The position numbers and the translations under genes were made by a program. The notes below the pieces were generated by a model that saw only the letters and a program-made list of their open reading frames with translations, made no database searches and had not been told where the DNA came from. Positions 41,501-48,541 of a stretch of DNA of 49,098 bases are shown in pieces (the stretch's first letter is position 1; every line of letters starts with the position of its first letter). Source of the stretch: Paenibacillus soyae (GTDB lineage: Bacteria; Bacillota; Bacilli; Paenibacillales; Paenibacillaceae); contig NZ_JANIPJ010000010.1 of assembly GCF_024623455.1 (NCBI RefSeq), positions 1 to 49,098 on the forward strand, in the 5' to 3' direction.

Positions 41501-42411
41501 AGCCATTCGTCGTCGGTTGCCGATCCATTCGCGGATACGTTCGCGAAGGTGCTATCTCCGCTCTGTACGCTGATGCGCAGGGACGTGTTCGGCTCACCGG
41601 AAGCCATCTTGACCCAGGCGGACAAGCGGTACTTATGGCCGCGATGCATCTTGCCCATAACGTCCAGGATCGGACCGTTGTATTGCGTCGAGACTGTCGA
41701 CTTCAGGCTGTTTGTCCCGTTCGCTGTATGATTATCCTCATCTGTAAGCGAGGAGCTTTCGTCTCCACTATTGCTGCGGATGGCCCAAGCTCCGATGCCG
41801 TCCTCGAAATCGGCGTTGATGCCAGTCTGATCGAGGTCGCCTTCTTCGGGGGCTGGCTGCGTAATCATAATATCCCCGATATAGAACGGAACCGTTTTCC
41901 CGGAATCGTTGGATTGCACGCGAATGGCCAAATCCTTGCTCGTGTCGACCGTGACATCCGCGGTCAGCGTAAAAGCGGAGCCCGCAGCGAAATTCTCGCC
42001 GTCATACCACTTATAGCTGTCGACGGTTTGGAGAAAGGCTTGCGCGCCGGCAGGGACATCGACACCTGCATCAACAAAACCTTTGACGGTTACCGTATAA
42101 GTTTGGCCGTTCAAGAGACCGATATCGGCGAATTTGAAGTCGGCTGCGTCCCATGTATTCAAACGATTTGTAACATGCAGGGCAGCTCCATCTTCGTTGC
42201 CTTCAAACGTTTTACCGGTGACCGGAGTCAGTGTTGCGCCGCCTGACTGCGCGGCAAGTCCTTTGCCGTCTGCAAAGTCCTCGTGATAAATCACTACGGT
42301 GTCCGTTCCTGCCGGATCCGCCGCTTCCGCCGCCGGAGCAAGCCAGCCGGAAGGAAGGAGCAGGGCGATCGCGAGCAGAAGCGAGAGGATGGGCCTCATC
42401 TTCCGATTCAT
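38509..42411 (-). CDS. xynA: SLH-anchored modular GH10 endo-1,4-beta-xylanase
   Basis: 1300 residues, like the surface xylanase XynA1 of Paenibacillus. A signal peptide (about 1-30) is followed by two CBM22/CBM4_9-like modules (about 40-185 and 200-345). The GH10 catalytic barrel (about 365-700) has acid/base Glu in WDVVNEAMND (about 490) and nucleophile Glu in VTEIDIT (about 618). A CBM9-like module follows (about 710-890; WDEDNLYVLFQV, DSVEVFLDQNN). An uncharacterised beta-rich region (about 920-1110) precedes three SLH repeats (about 1120-1300). It hydrolyses xylan at the cell surface. AGGGGGA precedes the ATG. It is monocistronic, with cre-like sites at the promoter. Confidence 0.95.
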   Translation of the reverse strand: MNRKMRPILSLLLAIALLLPSGWLAPAAEAADPAGTDTVVIYHEDFADGKGLAAQSGGATLTPVTGKTFEGNEDGAALHVTNRLNTWDAADFKFADIGLLNGQTYTVTVKGFVDAGVDVPAGAQAFLQTVDSYKWYDGENFAAGSAFTLTADVTVDTSKDLAIRVQSNDSGKTVPFYIGDIMITQPAPEEGDLDQTGINADFEDGIGAWAIRSNSGDESSSLTDEDNHTANGTNSLKSTVSTQYNGPILDVMGKMHRGHKYRLSAWVKMASGEPNTSLRISVQSGDSTFANVSANGSATDDEWLELTGDFTLTSTPTVLKAYVETAQEPADAVTFYMDDFKITHLGAVAAPKPIQNLTPIKTVYKDDFLIGAAVGDAEFDGKRLELLTKHHNVVTAENAMKPDYAYNAERQFDFTAEDALVAKIKEQGLLLHGHVLVWHQQMPLWLSTGADDKPLSRETALANLRNHITTVMKHFKGDVISWDVVNEAMNDNPPNPTNWKASLRNSPWKAAIGDDYVEQSFLIAREVLDDPTNASWASGIKLYYNDYNDDNKNKATAIANMVEELNNKYAAAHNGKKLIDGIGMQAHYNLSTKLDNVKASLERFIELGVEVSVTEIDITAGSDSTMTEKEAKAQGYLYAQLMNLYKEYADHIARVTFWGLNDATSWRASQNPLLFDADLQAKPAYYGVIDPVKFMTENPPVTTVANQSTAKYGTPVVDGTIDAIWSETASMPINKFQMAWQGASGTAKALWDEDNLYVLFQVNNAELDKTSANAWEQDSVEVFLDQNNGKTASYQADDGQYRVNYDNETSFNPPSIEEGFQSATKLSGSNYTVELKIPLTAITPAKDVKLGFDVQINDGKAGARQSAASWNDTTGQGYQDTSVYGVLTLTTESSTTPTYPVITVPGPQGSVEQSEGGVVIKPVVKNDNGRVSGQISSDNLKKALELAASSTEGNKQIVVEVPKQAGANAYEVQLPAQSLNGEQSFVLHMQTEHVTIAIPSNMLANEEAGNAPVSVRVARASSESIDAATLEKIGDRPVLDLSVSIGDKTIEWNNPDAPVTVSVPYEPTEDELANPDSIVVWYIAGDGEVISIPNGRYDAASGTVVFRTTHFSTYAVASVVKSFEDLAGVPWAQQAIDAMAARDVIKGTSEDTFSPTDSMKRADFIALLVRALELQGAGADGAMFSDVSETDYYYRELAIAQELGIANGFEDGTFRPESAISRQDMMVLAARALEAAGMLMEDGGDLSAYSDAAVLADYAANSAASLVGSGIVNGKNGKLAPNEALTRAEAAVILYRIWQL

Positions 42412-42437
42412 GTAGATACATTCCCCCTATACAATTT

Positions 42438-42452
42438 TGTAAAGCGCTATCA
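42438..42452 (-). promoter_or_regulatory. cre-like site 1 at the xylanase promoter
   Basis: GTAAAGCGCTATCA (42439-42452) matches 12 of 14 cre positions and overlaps the putative -10. CcpA binding would block transcription when preferred sugars are present. Confidence 0.45.
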
Positions 42453-42454
42453 TA
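42449..42454 (-). promoter_or_regulatory. xylanase -10 box
   Basis: On the minus strand TATGAT, five of six matches to the sigma-A -10. The -35 at 17-18 bp is poor (TTACGA), which suggests dependence on an activator. Confidence 0.4.
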
Positions 42455-42458
42455 AAAA

Positions 42459-42472
42459 TGAAAGCACTTACA
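42459..42472 (-). promoter_or_regulatory. cre-like site 2 at the xylanase promoter
   Basis: TGAAAGCACTTACA matches 13 of 14 cre consensus positions. It lies in the spacer between the putative -35 and -10 boxes. Confidence 0.5.
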
Positions 42473-42607
42473 TCGTAATACAAGCGGGGGAGGGTCAACT
42501 ACCCAAGAGAACTTAGGTGTTGCTGTAAAAATTATACTTGTTTTTTGTCGAAAGTGGGCGGAAGGCAAGAAAGTCGGTTTCGCGAGGGTGGAGAAAGTCC
42601 GGCGTTC

Positions 42608-42736
42608 GCTGTAGCAGTGGAATCACGCTTGTAGCGTCGAACTGCCAACCGGCACCCGCTGCAACAGTGAAAATCACGCTTGCAGCGTGGAGCTGCCGAC
42701 CAGCGAATGCTGCAGCAGTGAAAATCACGCTTGCAG
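42608..42736. repeat. minisatellite, about 2.6 copies of a 50-51 bp unit
   Basis: Units start GCTG.AGCAGTG at 42608, 42658 and 42709 and continue AATCACGCTTGCAGCGTGGAG-like, with a CACGCT/AGCGTG hairpin core in each. The last copy ends six bases before the stop codon of the downstream gene on the opposite strand. No ribosome site or credible gene covers 42480-42741. Confidence 0.85.
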
Positions 42737-42741
42737 AGGCG

Positions 42742-43548
42742 TCAGATGAGACGCCTCGCGCCAAACCACCGCTCAAGCTTCTGGCGGTGCTCGTCTTTCA
42801 ACGCTTCGAACTGCTTCTTGCGGTGGCCGTTCGCCCCTGACGGGTGGGGGAAGTCGAGGAGGCAGCGTTCCAAGAGGCTGCTGCTTGATTGAACGGCTGC
42901 CGAGTCGAGGCGATGCCCTCCGCTGTTCACCGGATCCGCTCCCTCGGCAATAGCCCTCAGCACATCCGAAACGGACTTGCCCAGCGGAATGACGATCGCG
43001 TCCGGCACGGCGGCCAGTTGCTCGGCAAAGTCAACAAGCGCATAGCGGCGGATCAGCTCCGACGCGAGCATCTTGGGCTGATGTCCCGTGTAGTTGTCCC
43101 CATCTCGGAATAGAGGATAACGAATGACGGACGTGGTGTGGAGCAGCTCGCTCCTTTCACCGAACAGCTCGCTGCTATCCTTGATGCCAAGCAGAGCGGG
43201 AAGGCCGAGCTCGTCCAGCATCGAGAGCAGATGCGTCCGCATCGAGCCGGCGAAGCTGGCTACGAGCTTGGCCCTGCGGTCAATCCGATCAAGGGGAACG
43301 CCTGCCGCGAGGTCCAGCTTCGCCTGCTGGAGCGACAGCGACATTTGGGTGAAGCCCGGCGTAATGCCGACGATCATCACCTGAGCTGCCGGTTTAACAT
43401 CATCGTAAGGAGCGTAGTACAGCTGAAGTCTGTGCTTCGGCTCTGTTTCCAGCAGCAGCTCTGGAATAAGCAGATCCTCTCTCCTCCATGGAGGCTCGGG
43501 AAGCCGGGCAATCATTTCGCTATAAGCCGCGATGCGCGACGAGTTCAT
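42742..43548 (-). CDS. uracil-DNA-glycosylase-superfamily-like protein
   Basis: 268 residues. The segment QVMIVGITPGFTQM near residue 60 resembles motif 1 (GxxPG) of the UDG superfamily, and LLDFPHPSGANGHRKKQF near 235 resembles the HPS motif 2 loop. The middle part has no recognisable domain. It may be an uncharacterised DNA glycosylase-like protein or a structural relative; activity is not shown. GGAGG lies ten bases before ATG 43548. It is divergent from the toxin gene. Confidence 0.6.
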   Translation of the reverse strand: MNSSRIAAYSEMIARLPEPPWRREDLLIPELLLETEPKHRLQLYYAPYDDVKPAAQVMIVGITPGFTQMSLSLQQAKLDLAAGVPLDRIDRRAKLVASFAGSMRTHLLSMLDELGLPALLGIKDSSELFGERSELLHTTSVIRYPLFRDGDNYTGHQPKMLASELIRRYALVDFAEQLAAVPDAIVIPLGKSVSDVLRAIAEGADPVNSGGHRLDSAAVQSSSSLLERCLLDFPHPSGANGHRKKQFEALKDEHRQKLERWFGARRLI

Positions 43549-43643
43549 GGGTGGCGTCCTCCGATTGTTTTTTATCTATTGTAGCGCTTAGTAACAGCCG
43601 ATGCGAACCTCCTTGCGCAAGCAATCATGTCGAATGTTAATCA

Positions 43644-43672
43644 TTGACGCGTGGTAAATCAAGGGATAGCAT
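43644..43672 (+). promoter_or_regulatory. sigma-A promoter of the toxin-immunity operon
   Basis: TTGACG (43644-43649), a 17 bp spacer and TAGCAT (43667-43672), about 60 bp upstream of the start codon. Confidence 0.6.
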
Positions 43673-43731
43673 AATTGAGGAGAATACCCAGTTTGTGTAT
43701 GTTTAGTGAGGAGAATGGAGGGCTTCGAAAG

Positions 43732-45735
43732 ATGAACCTACACTCGAATCCCGATCGCATCGAAAGCTTGTCCCAGCAGTTGAAGCAGAAGCGCAATCGG
43801 CTGGAGGGAGCAGTATACGGGAGATCGAATCAGGCTAAGCAGCTGGTCGAGCAAGTCTACGCGGCCTATCCCGAATTGCGGTCACGGCCTACCGCCCATA
43901 GAATTGGAGCCTGCTTAGAGCAAATTCGGCAGCAAATGAATGCCATCCTGGAACAGATGGATCAGCAATCCCGCGCGCTGCTCGAAGTATCGCGGGAATA
44001 TAGAGAGATAGAACAAGAGGCGGCGAACCGTGTGAAGCTGGCAGCTCGTCCTCGGTTTGTTTTACCGTCAGTTGTACGAAGAAGCCTTCCCAGGCTGACC
44101 CTGATCGCGAATAGCGCGTGGCAGGCCGCGCAGCCGAAAGAGGTGGCCGTAGAGAGTGACGAGCAGCCGCGGTTCCGCATTCAAAATGTCAGAGAGTTCC
44201 TAAGGGAAGTATTCGACCGATTACTAATCGCCAACGTATCCAAAATCGGAGACGAACCGAAAGTGGCCGAATGGCTGGATCGGCTGAAGAATGGAACGGA
44301 AGTCGAGCAGGCAGAGGCCAGGGAGGTATTGGCCGAGACCAATAATGCCCTAATCGTTATCGCCAAAAGCCAGCAAGCCGGGGACATCTACGCGGCATAC
44401 GGGTTTACGGACTACATGGATGAGCAGCATGAAAGGGCGGAGGAAGCGCGGGCGAAGCTGCGGCAATTGGGCATTTCGGAGGCGTATAGCGGCTCGGATG
44501 CGGATCTGCGGTTTTTGTATAACGGCAGCGATCCCTTCTCGGAGGATGACTATAACCCGCTTGAGGACGAGCTTGCGGGATTGAAGATGGATGAAGCCAA
44601 GCTGGAGGAAGTGCTTCAGCCTATATATCCGCGCAACCGGGAGATTGAATTCCTCATGCAAGAAACGATGAAGCTGCGCGAGGGAGATCCTGAGTTTGCG
44701 GAGATGAAAGAGTATTTTCGGGAATTGTACGATGACGTATACAAGTATGCAGAGCATAAAGACTTCGAACAATGGTTCGGCCGTCTGACGCAAACGAATA
44801 AAGTTGAGATGAATACGGATTCGAAGGCGCGCTACGCGTTTGCGGAGATGGCCATCTATATCGCTCACCCGCCGCAACGGCCGGTGCCAGAGGAGTGGAA
44901 ACCCCGTACCGAGGTCGATTTTACGCTGGATTATATCCTTGAGCACCGGAACGAAGGAATAAGCGAAGATACGGAAAAAGATGTTCGCAGATGGTATTTG
45001 AAGGTGTTCGAGGACAGCGATGAAGAGGACTTCGAAATTTGGTATGCTAGATTGACGGGACCGAATGATAGAGAGGCCGAGCTCGCGGCTTCGGAATTCC
45101 GCCAGCTGCTGGCGTTGCAGCAAGCTGAATTGGACGCGGCGATCGCGGTAGCGGCGTCCCTGCTAAGTTTATGGGCCCTGCGCGGACGAGGCAATCCGAA
45201 TCTGGGCTTTGTCGCCGGGGGAGGCTTCCGGGGCAGGAACTCGGGCACGAACGGGCTGAATTCGGTTAAGCCTGTTCCTCCTGCGAAGCCTGGGGTACCT
45301 AGGGGGTTGGGTACTGCCAAGCCGATAAAAGAAGTTGAAATTGTAGATAAGAATGGAAGACCAATCGGCGAGTTAGACGAAATTGATTTGAAGAACGGTG
45401 TTTTTTATGAGGATAAAACAGCAAAAGGCCTAAACATAGTCAATCCTAAAACAGGTTTACCTGCCCAAACTCCTCAACAGTTTGCTGATAAGCAAATACT
45501 AGAAAAGACCAGAAAAAGAATACAAAACCTGAAAGAGGCCGTTGCGACTAGACCGACGAAAAATGGTTCGCAGGATGTACCCTCGCTAAACCAAATTCAA
45601 AATATTCGTAAGTTCGTCTTTAGATTAGATGGAGATACGCCTGAACTTAGGCAGGCTGTCGAGAACAGCCTGAATCAACTAAGAAAAGAATTTCCTGACC
45701 ACACATTTGAAGTAATATTTGGAGGGAAAAATTAA
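43732..45735 (+). CDS. probable polymorphic toxin with WXG/LXG-like N-terminus
   Basis: 667 residues. The first ~110 form long helices without a signal peptide (SQQLKQKRNRLEGAVYGR, then a coiled coil), like WXG100/LXG domains exported by type VII secretion. About 150-480 is a helical, acidic region with three related motifs: VAEWLDRLKNGTE, FEQWFGRLTQTNK and FEIWYARLTGPND. A Gly/Pro linker (about 490-530) precedes the tip, residues 534-667. That tip has GELDEIDLKNGVFYEDKTAK, which I read as a PD-(D/E)xK-like nuclease core (D551, E562, K564 approximately), and ends FRLDGDTPELRQAVENSLNQ. The tip DNA is much more A+T-rich than the rest. The start is ATG 43732 after GGAGGG. Function is inferred. 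Confidence 0.7.
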   Translation: MNLHSNPDRIESLSQQLKQKRNRLEGAVYGRSNQAKQLVEQVYAAYPELRSRPTAHRIGACLEQIRQQMNAILEQMDQQSRALLEVSREYREIEQEAANRVKLAARPRFVLPSVVRRSLPRLTLIANSAWQAAQPKEVAVESDEQPRFRIQNVREFLREVFDRLLIANVSKIGDEPKVAEWLDRLKNGTEVEQAEAREVLAETNNALIVIAKSQQAGDIYAAYGFTDYMDEQHERAEEARAKLRQLGISEAYSGSDADLRFLYNGSDPFSEDDYNPLEDELAGLKMDEAKLEEVLQPIYPRNREIEFLMQETMKLREGDPEFAEMKEYFRELYDDVYKYAEHKDFEQWFGRLTQTNKVEMNTDSKARYAFAEMAIYIAHPPQRPVPEEWKPRTEVDFTLDYILEHRNEGISEDTEKDVRRWYLKVFEDSDEEDFEIWYARLTGPNDREAELAASEFRQLLALQQAELDAAIAVAASLLSLWALRGRGNPNLGFVAGGGFRGRNSGTNGLNSVKPVPPAKPGVPRGLGTAKPIKEVEIVDKNGRPIGELDEIDLKNGVFYEDKTAKGLNIVNPKTGLPAQTPQQFADKQILEKTRKRIQNLKEAVATRPTKNGSQDVPSLNQIQNIRKFVFRLDGDTPELRQAVENSLNQLRKEFPDHTFEVIFGGKN

Positions 45736-46064
45736 TGTCTATTGCAGCTATGATACTCAACTCGGAAAATGAGTTTGAAAAAAAATTCTACCTTCCTGTA
45801 GCGTCGGAGGCTTTTTTCGAAGAATGTTGGATTCCTGCTATCAGAGAACTGGACTTAAAATGGGTTAATGTGTTTTCTGTAGGATTAGATATGGAGAAAG
45901 AAGACTTACCGTTCGTGATGAAAGAGCTATCTCAAATAAAGGAATGGGCACAAATAAACCTTTCCGATGAAAGAATAATAAAAATAATTGAAAGAATAGA
46001 ATTACTTGAGGCAGAGCTTCCTAATGCTTTTCGGAGAGAAGGGGCAGTAGTATTTATAGGTTAG
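45735..46064 (+). CDS. putative immunity protein
   Basis: A 109-residue acidic, mostly helical protein (MSIAAMILNSENEFEKKFYL, FFEECWIPAIRELDLKWVN, LLEAELPNAF). Its ATG overlaps the toxin stop by one base (TAATG), with GGAGGG just inside the toxin gene. It shares the low G+C of the toxin tip. Overlap, size, charge and shared composition are classic for the cognate immunity gene of a polymorphic toxin. I cannot place it in a named immunity family. Confidence 0.65.
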   Translation: MSIAAMILNSENEFEKKFYLPVASEAFFEECWIPAIRELDLKWVNVFSVGLDMEKEDLPFVMKELSQIKEWAQINLSDERIIKIIERIELLEAELPNAFRREGAVVFIG

Positions 46065-46211
46065 GCTTCTATATATTTATCCCTCATGGAGGAAGACATT
46101 ATGGAGGTTCTAAGAAAGTCCTCGAGACAGATCGTTTGGTTTTCACGGATCCATTTCGTGGTCTGCTTAATACTTACATAATAGTCGGATTGGTAAGGAG
46201 AGTGAGGCTCG

Positions 46212-47369
46212 ATGACGCGGTATATCGATCAGTTCGTTCGTAATGATACGGAACGTGAACGGGTGAAAATAGCGGAGGAGCTCGCAGCGCGATTCGCGCA
46301 GAGGGCGGAACGTCATGACCGCGAGGGCTCCTTCCCCTTCGAAAATTTCGCCGACCTGAAGGAAGCGGGCTGCTTGAAGCTGACCGTTCCGGCCGAGTTC
46401 GGGGGCGAGGCCATTTCCCTGTATGAGCTTGTCCAGTTCCAGGAGAGGCTCGCTTATGGTGATGGCGCTACGGCGCTTGCGGTAGGCTGGCATTTGGGAC
46501 AGGTGTTCCATTTCGGAGCGACGGGGAAGTGGCAGCGCCCCTTGTTCGCCGAATTATGCGAATCGGTCGTACGGGACGGCACGATGATCAACACGTTCGC
46601 GAGCGAAGCGGCGACGGGCAGTCCGAGCCGAGGCGGCAGGCCGGAGACGGTTGCGGTACGGACGGACGGGGGCTGGAAGCTGACGGGTCGCAAAACGTTC
46701 AGCACGCTGTCCCCGATACTGGACCGGTTCGTTGTGACGGCCTATATCCCGGAAGAAGGCGCGGCAAGCGAATTTCTGGTCCGCCAGTCGGAGCGGGTGC
46801 GGCTTGTGGAGACGTGGGATACGATTGGCATGCGCGCCACCGGCAGCCACGACGTCGTGCTGGAAGAGGCATTTGTCGCGGACGGCGACAGGATTGAGGG
46901 GAAAGGCATCGACGACGGAGGCGGCTGGCTGCTGCATATTCCCGCTTGCTACATGGGCATCGCTTTGGCTGCCCGGGATTACGCGCTGCATTATGCCCGA
47001 ACGTACCAGCCGAACTACCTCGATAAGCCCATCTCGTCCTTGCCGGCCGTCCAGCAGACGATCGGCGAGATGGAGGCCGAGCTGCGGATTGCCAGAACGA
47101 TGCTGTACGCCGCTGCCGACCGCTGGGACCGGGAGTCTGAGAATCGGCCAGGGCTTAGACCCGAGCTTGGACTTGCCAAATACACCGTCACGAACCATGC
47201 TATTCGAATCGTGGACAAAGCGATGCGCATTGTAGGAGGTGCGAGCCTGTCCCGCAGCTGCCCGCTCGAGCGGTATTACCGCGACGTCCGGGCGGGTCTT
47301 CACAACCCGCCGATGGACAGCACGGTCATCCAAAATCTCGCGACGACGGCTTTGGAGGATCTGGTCTAA
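46212..47369 (+). CDS. acyl-CoA dehydrogenase-like flavoprotein
   Basis: 385 residues. The N-terminal helical domain is followed by the FAD-binding beta domain (INTFASEAATGSP, GWKLTGRKTFSTLSPILD, WDTIGMRATGSHDVVLE) and the C-terminal helical domain (AMRIVGGASLSRSCPLERYYRDVRAG). The layout fits acyl-CoA dehydrogenases and the related flavin-dependent monooxygenases of the DszC/SfnC type. The catalytic Glu of true acyl-CoA dehydrogenases is not obvious, so a monooxygenase role is possible. AAGGAGAG precedes the ATG. It is convergent with bshB2, eight bases apart. Confidence 0.8.
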   Translation: MTRYIDQFVRNDTERERVKIAEELAARFAQRAERHDREGSFPFENFADLKEAGCLKLTVPAEFGGEAISLYELVQFQERLAYGDGATALAVGWHLGQVFHFGATGKWQRPLFAELCESVVRDGTMINTFASEAATGSPSRGGRPETVAVRTDGGWKLTGRKTFSTLSPILDRFVVTAYIPEEGAASEFLVRQSERVRLVETWDTIGMRATGSHDVVLEEAFVADGDRIEGKGIDDGGGWLLHIPACYMGIALAARDYALHYARTYQPNYLDKPISSLPAVQQTIGEMEAELRIARTMLYAAADRWDRESENRPGLRPELGLAKYTVTNHAIRIVDKAMRIVGGASLSRSCPLERYYRDVRAGLHNPPMDSTVIQNLATTALEDLV

Positions 47370-47377
47370 TCCCTAAG

Positions 47378-48088
47378 CTAAAACAAATCAACCGGGCTTC
47401 TTCTCGGAGCCCTTCCGTCGCCAACGATAAAATATTCATAATCGCCGAAGTAGGACATCGCCTCATGGTCGGGCAGCCAAACCCACTCGTCGATTTCCGT
47501 CTGGCAGCGGTGCGCGCGGAAAGCGTCAAGCTTCGTTCGCTTATGCTTGCTTACGTCGATTTTGACGATGTCCTGGCGAGTGTATCCGGAACGCTCGGGC
47601 TTGGCCATCGTGCTGCCGAACGAGATATAATAGAGTCCGCCTTCGAGGCCGCTTCGCATGTAAGCGGCCTTCGTCGCTTTGCCGATCGCGCAATGGTCGG
47701 GATGGCCGCCCAGCGTCTCGTGGAACGTGAGCACAACGTCGGGCTGGAGCTCGTCGATTATGGCGCCGATCCGGGCCTCGAGTTCGGCGGCGTCGTGGAA
47801 CTCGACCGTTTTGTCGCGAATGTCGAAGAACTGCAGCCGCGAGATGCCGAGGATCTCGCATGCCTGCCGCAGCTCTTGCTCCCGGGCGGCCGGCATCGTC
47901 TCCCTGTTCAGATAAGGCGGGTTGCCCATCCGTCTGCCCATTTCTCCCCGGGTAGCGCTCACCAGCGTCATCTCGACGCCCGCGCTTCCGTATTTCGCAA
48001 GAGTCCCTCCGCAAATAAAGGTTTCATCATCGGGATGAGCGAATACCGCGAGAAGCTTCCGTTGCTTGGTTTTGTCTGGCGTGTTCAT
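47378..48088 (-). CDS. bshB2: bacillithiol biosynthesis deacetylase BshB2 (LmbE family)
   Basis: 236 residues of the PIG-L/LmbE zinc deacetylase family. AVFAHPDDETFICGG at residues 15-29 is the metal-binding AHPDDE motif, LTFHETLGGHPDHCAIG near 118-134 the second, and VSATRGEMGRRMGNPPYL is typical of BshB2. It removes acetate from GlcNAc-malate in bacillithiol synthesis. The start overlaps the yojF stop by ATGA, the same gene order as yojF-yojG (bshB2) in Bacillus, which supports both names. Confidence 0.92.
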   Translation of the reverse strand: MNTPDKTKQRKLLAVFAHPDDETFICGGTLAKYGSAGVEMTLVSATRGEMGRRMGNPPYLNRETMPAAREQELRQACEILGISRLQFFDIRDKTVEFHDAAELEARIGAIIDELQPDVVLTFHETLGGHPDHCAIGKATKAAYMRSGLEGGLYYISFGSTMAKPERSGYTRQDIVKIDVSKHKRTKLDAFRAHRCQTEIDEWVWLPDHEAMSYFGDYEYFIVGDGRAPRRSPVDLF

Positions 48089-48396
48089 TCGGGAAACGGC
48101 TCCTTTCCGAGATGGAATGCCACATTCATGCGGCCTCTGTCATCGAAGCCGGCGAGCAGCAGCCGGCCGTTCCCATCCTGCTCATAATGAGTAAGAGCTT
48201 CCGTCCGCAGCCAGCCATGACCGTCGAACCGCAGCGCGGCGCGGTAGGGACCGTCTCCGGCCAGAAAGGCATGCGTCACGTTTACTTTAAAGTTGCGGAC
48301 GAACGTGAAGGAAGTGGCTTCGCTATGGATGTAGGCATCGGAGCCGACGAACGCTTGCAGAGCGCGTTCGGCACTTATTTTATCGATAGGAATCAT
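48085..48396 (-). CDS. yojF: YojF family protein (DUF1806)
   Basis: 103 residues, MIPIDKISAERALQAFVGSD at the start, then FKVNVTHAFLAGDGPYRAAL and GLTH-type strand LRTEALTHYEQDGNGRLLLAGFDDRGRMNVAF. This is the DUF1806 family, whose genes usually sit directly upstream of bshB2. Its function is not established. The start is ATG 48396 with AAGGAG upstream; the frame extends to 48606 but that part has no site and overlaps a terminator and promoter. Confidence 0.85.
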   Translation of the reverse strand: MIPIDKISAERALQAFVGSDAYIHSEATSFTFVRNFKVNVTHAFLAGDGPYRAALRFDGHGWLRTEALTHYEQDGNGRLLLAGFDDRGRMNVAFHLGKEPFPE

Positions 48397-48430
48397 GAAG
48401 GCGGAGCTCCTTCCAAAAGCATTTTTCTTC

Positions 48431-48458
48431 ATCTTATCACAGAGCGGCGGCCTGTCAC
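48431..48458 (-). promoter_or_regulatory. sigma-A-like promoter of yojF-bshB2
   Basis: On the minus strand GTGACA (48453-48458), a 16 bp spacer and TAAGAT (48431-48436), 35 bp upstream of the start codon. Confidence 0.55.
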
Positions 48459-48495
48459 AGACGACAATCAGACAATAAGCTAAACAAAAACAAAC

Positions 48496-48530
48496 CCCCT
48501 GAGCTTCCAGAAAACTTAGAAGCTCAGGGG
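48496..48530 (-). terminator. terminator of the collagen-like gene
   Basis: CCCCTGAGCTTC (48496-48507) pairs perfectly with GAAGCTCAGGGG (48519-48530). On the minus strand it is followed by a T-rich stretch. Confidence 0.85.
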
Positions 48531-48541
48531 AGAATCGGAAC

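Noticed and set aside
42608..42736. CRISPR-like array or repeat protein gene
   Set aside because: Fewer than three adjoining copies, and neither the plus-strand nor minus-strand open frame has a ribosome site or recognisable protein.
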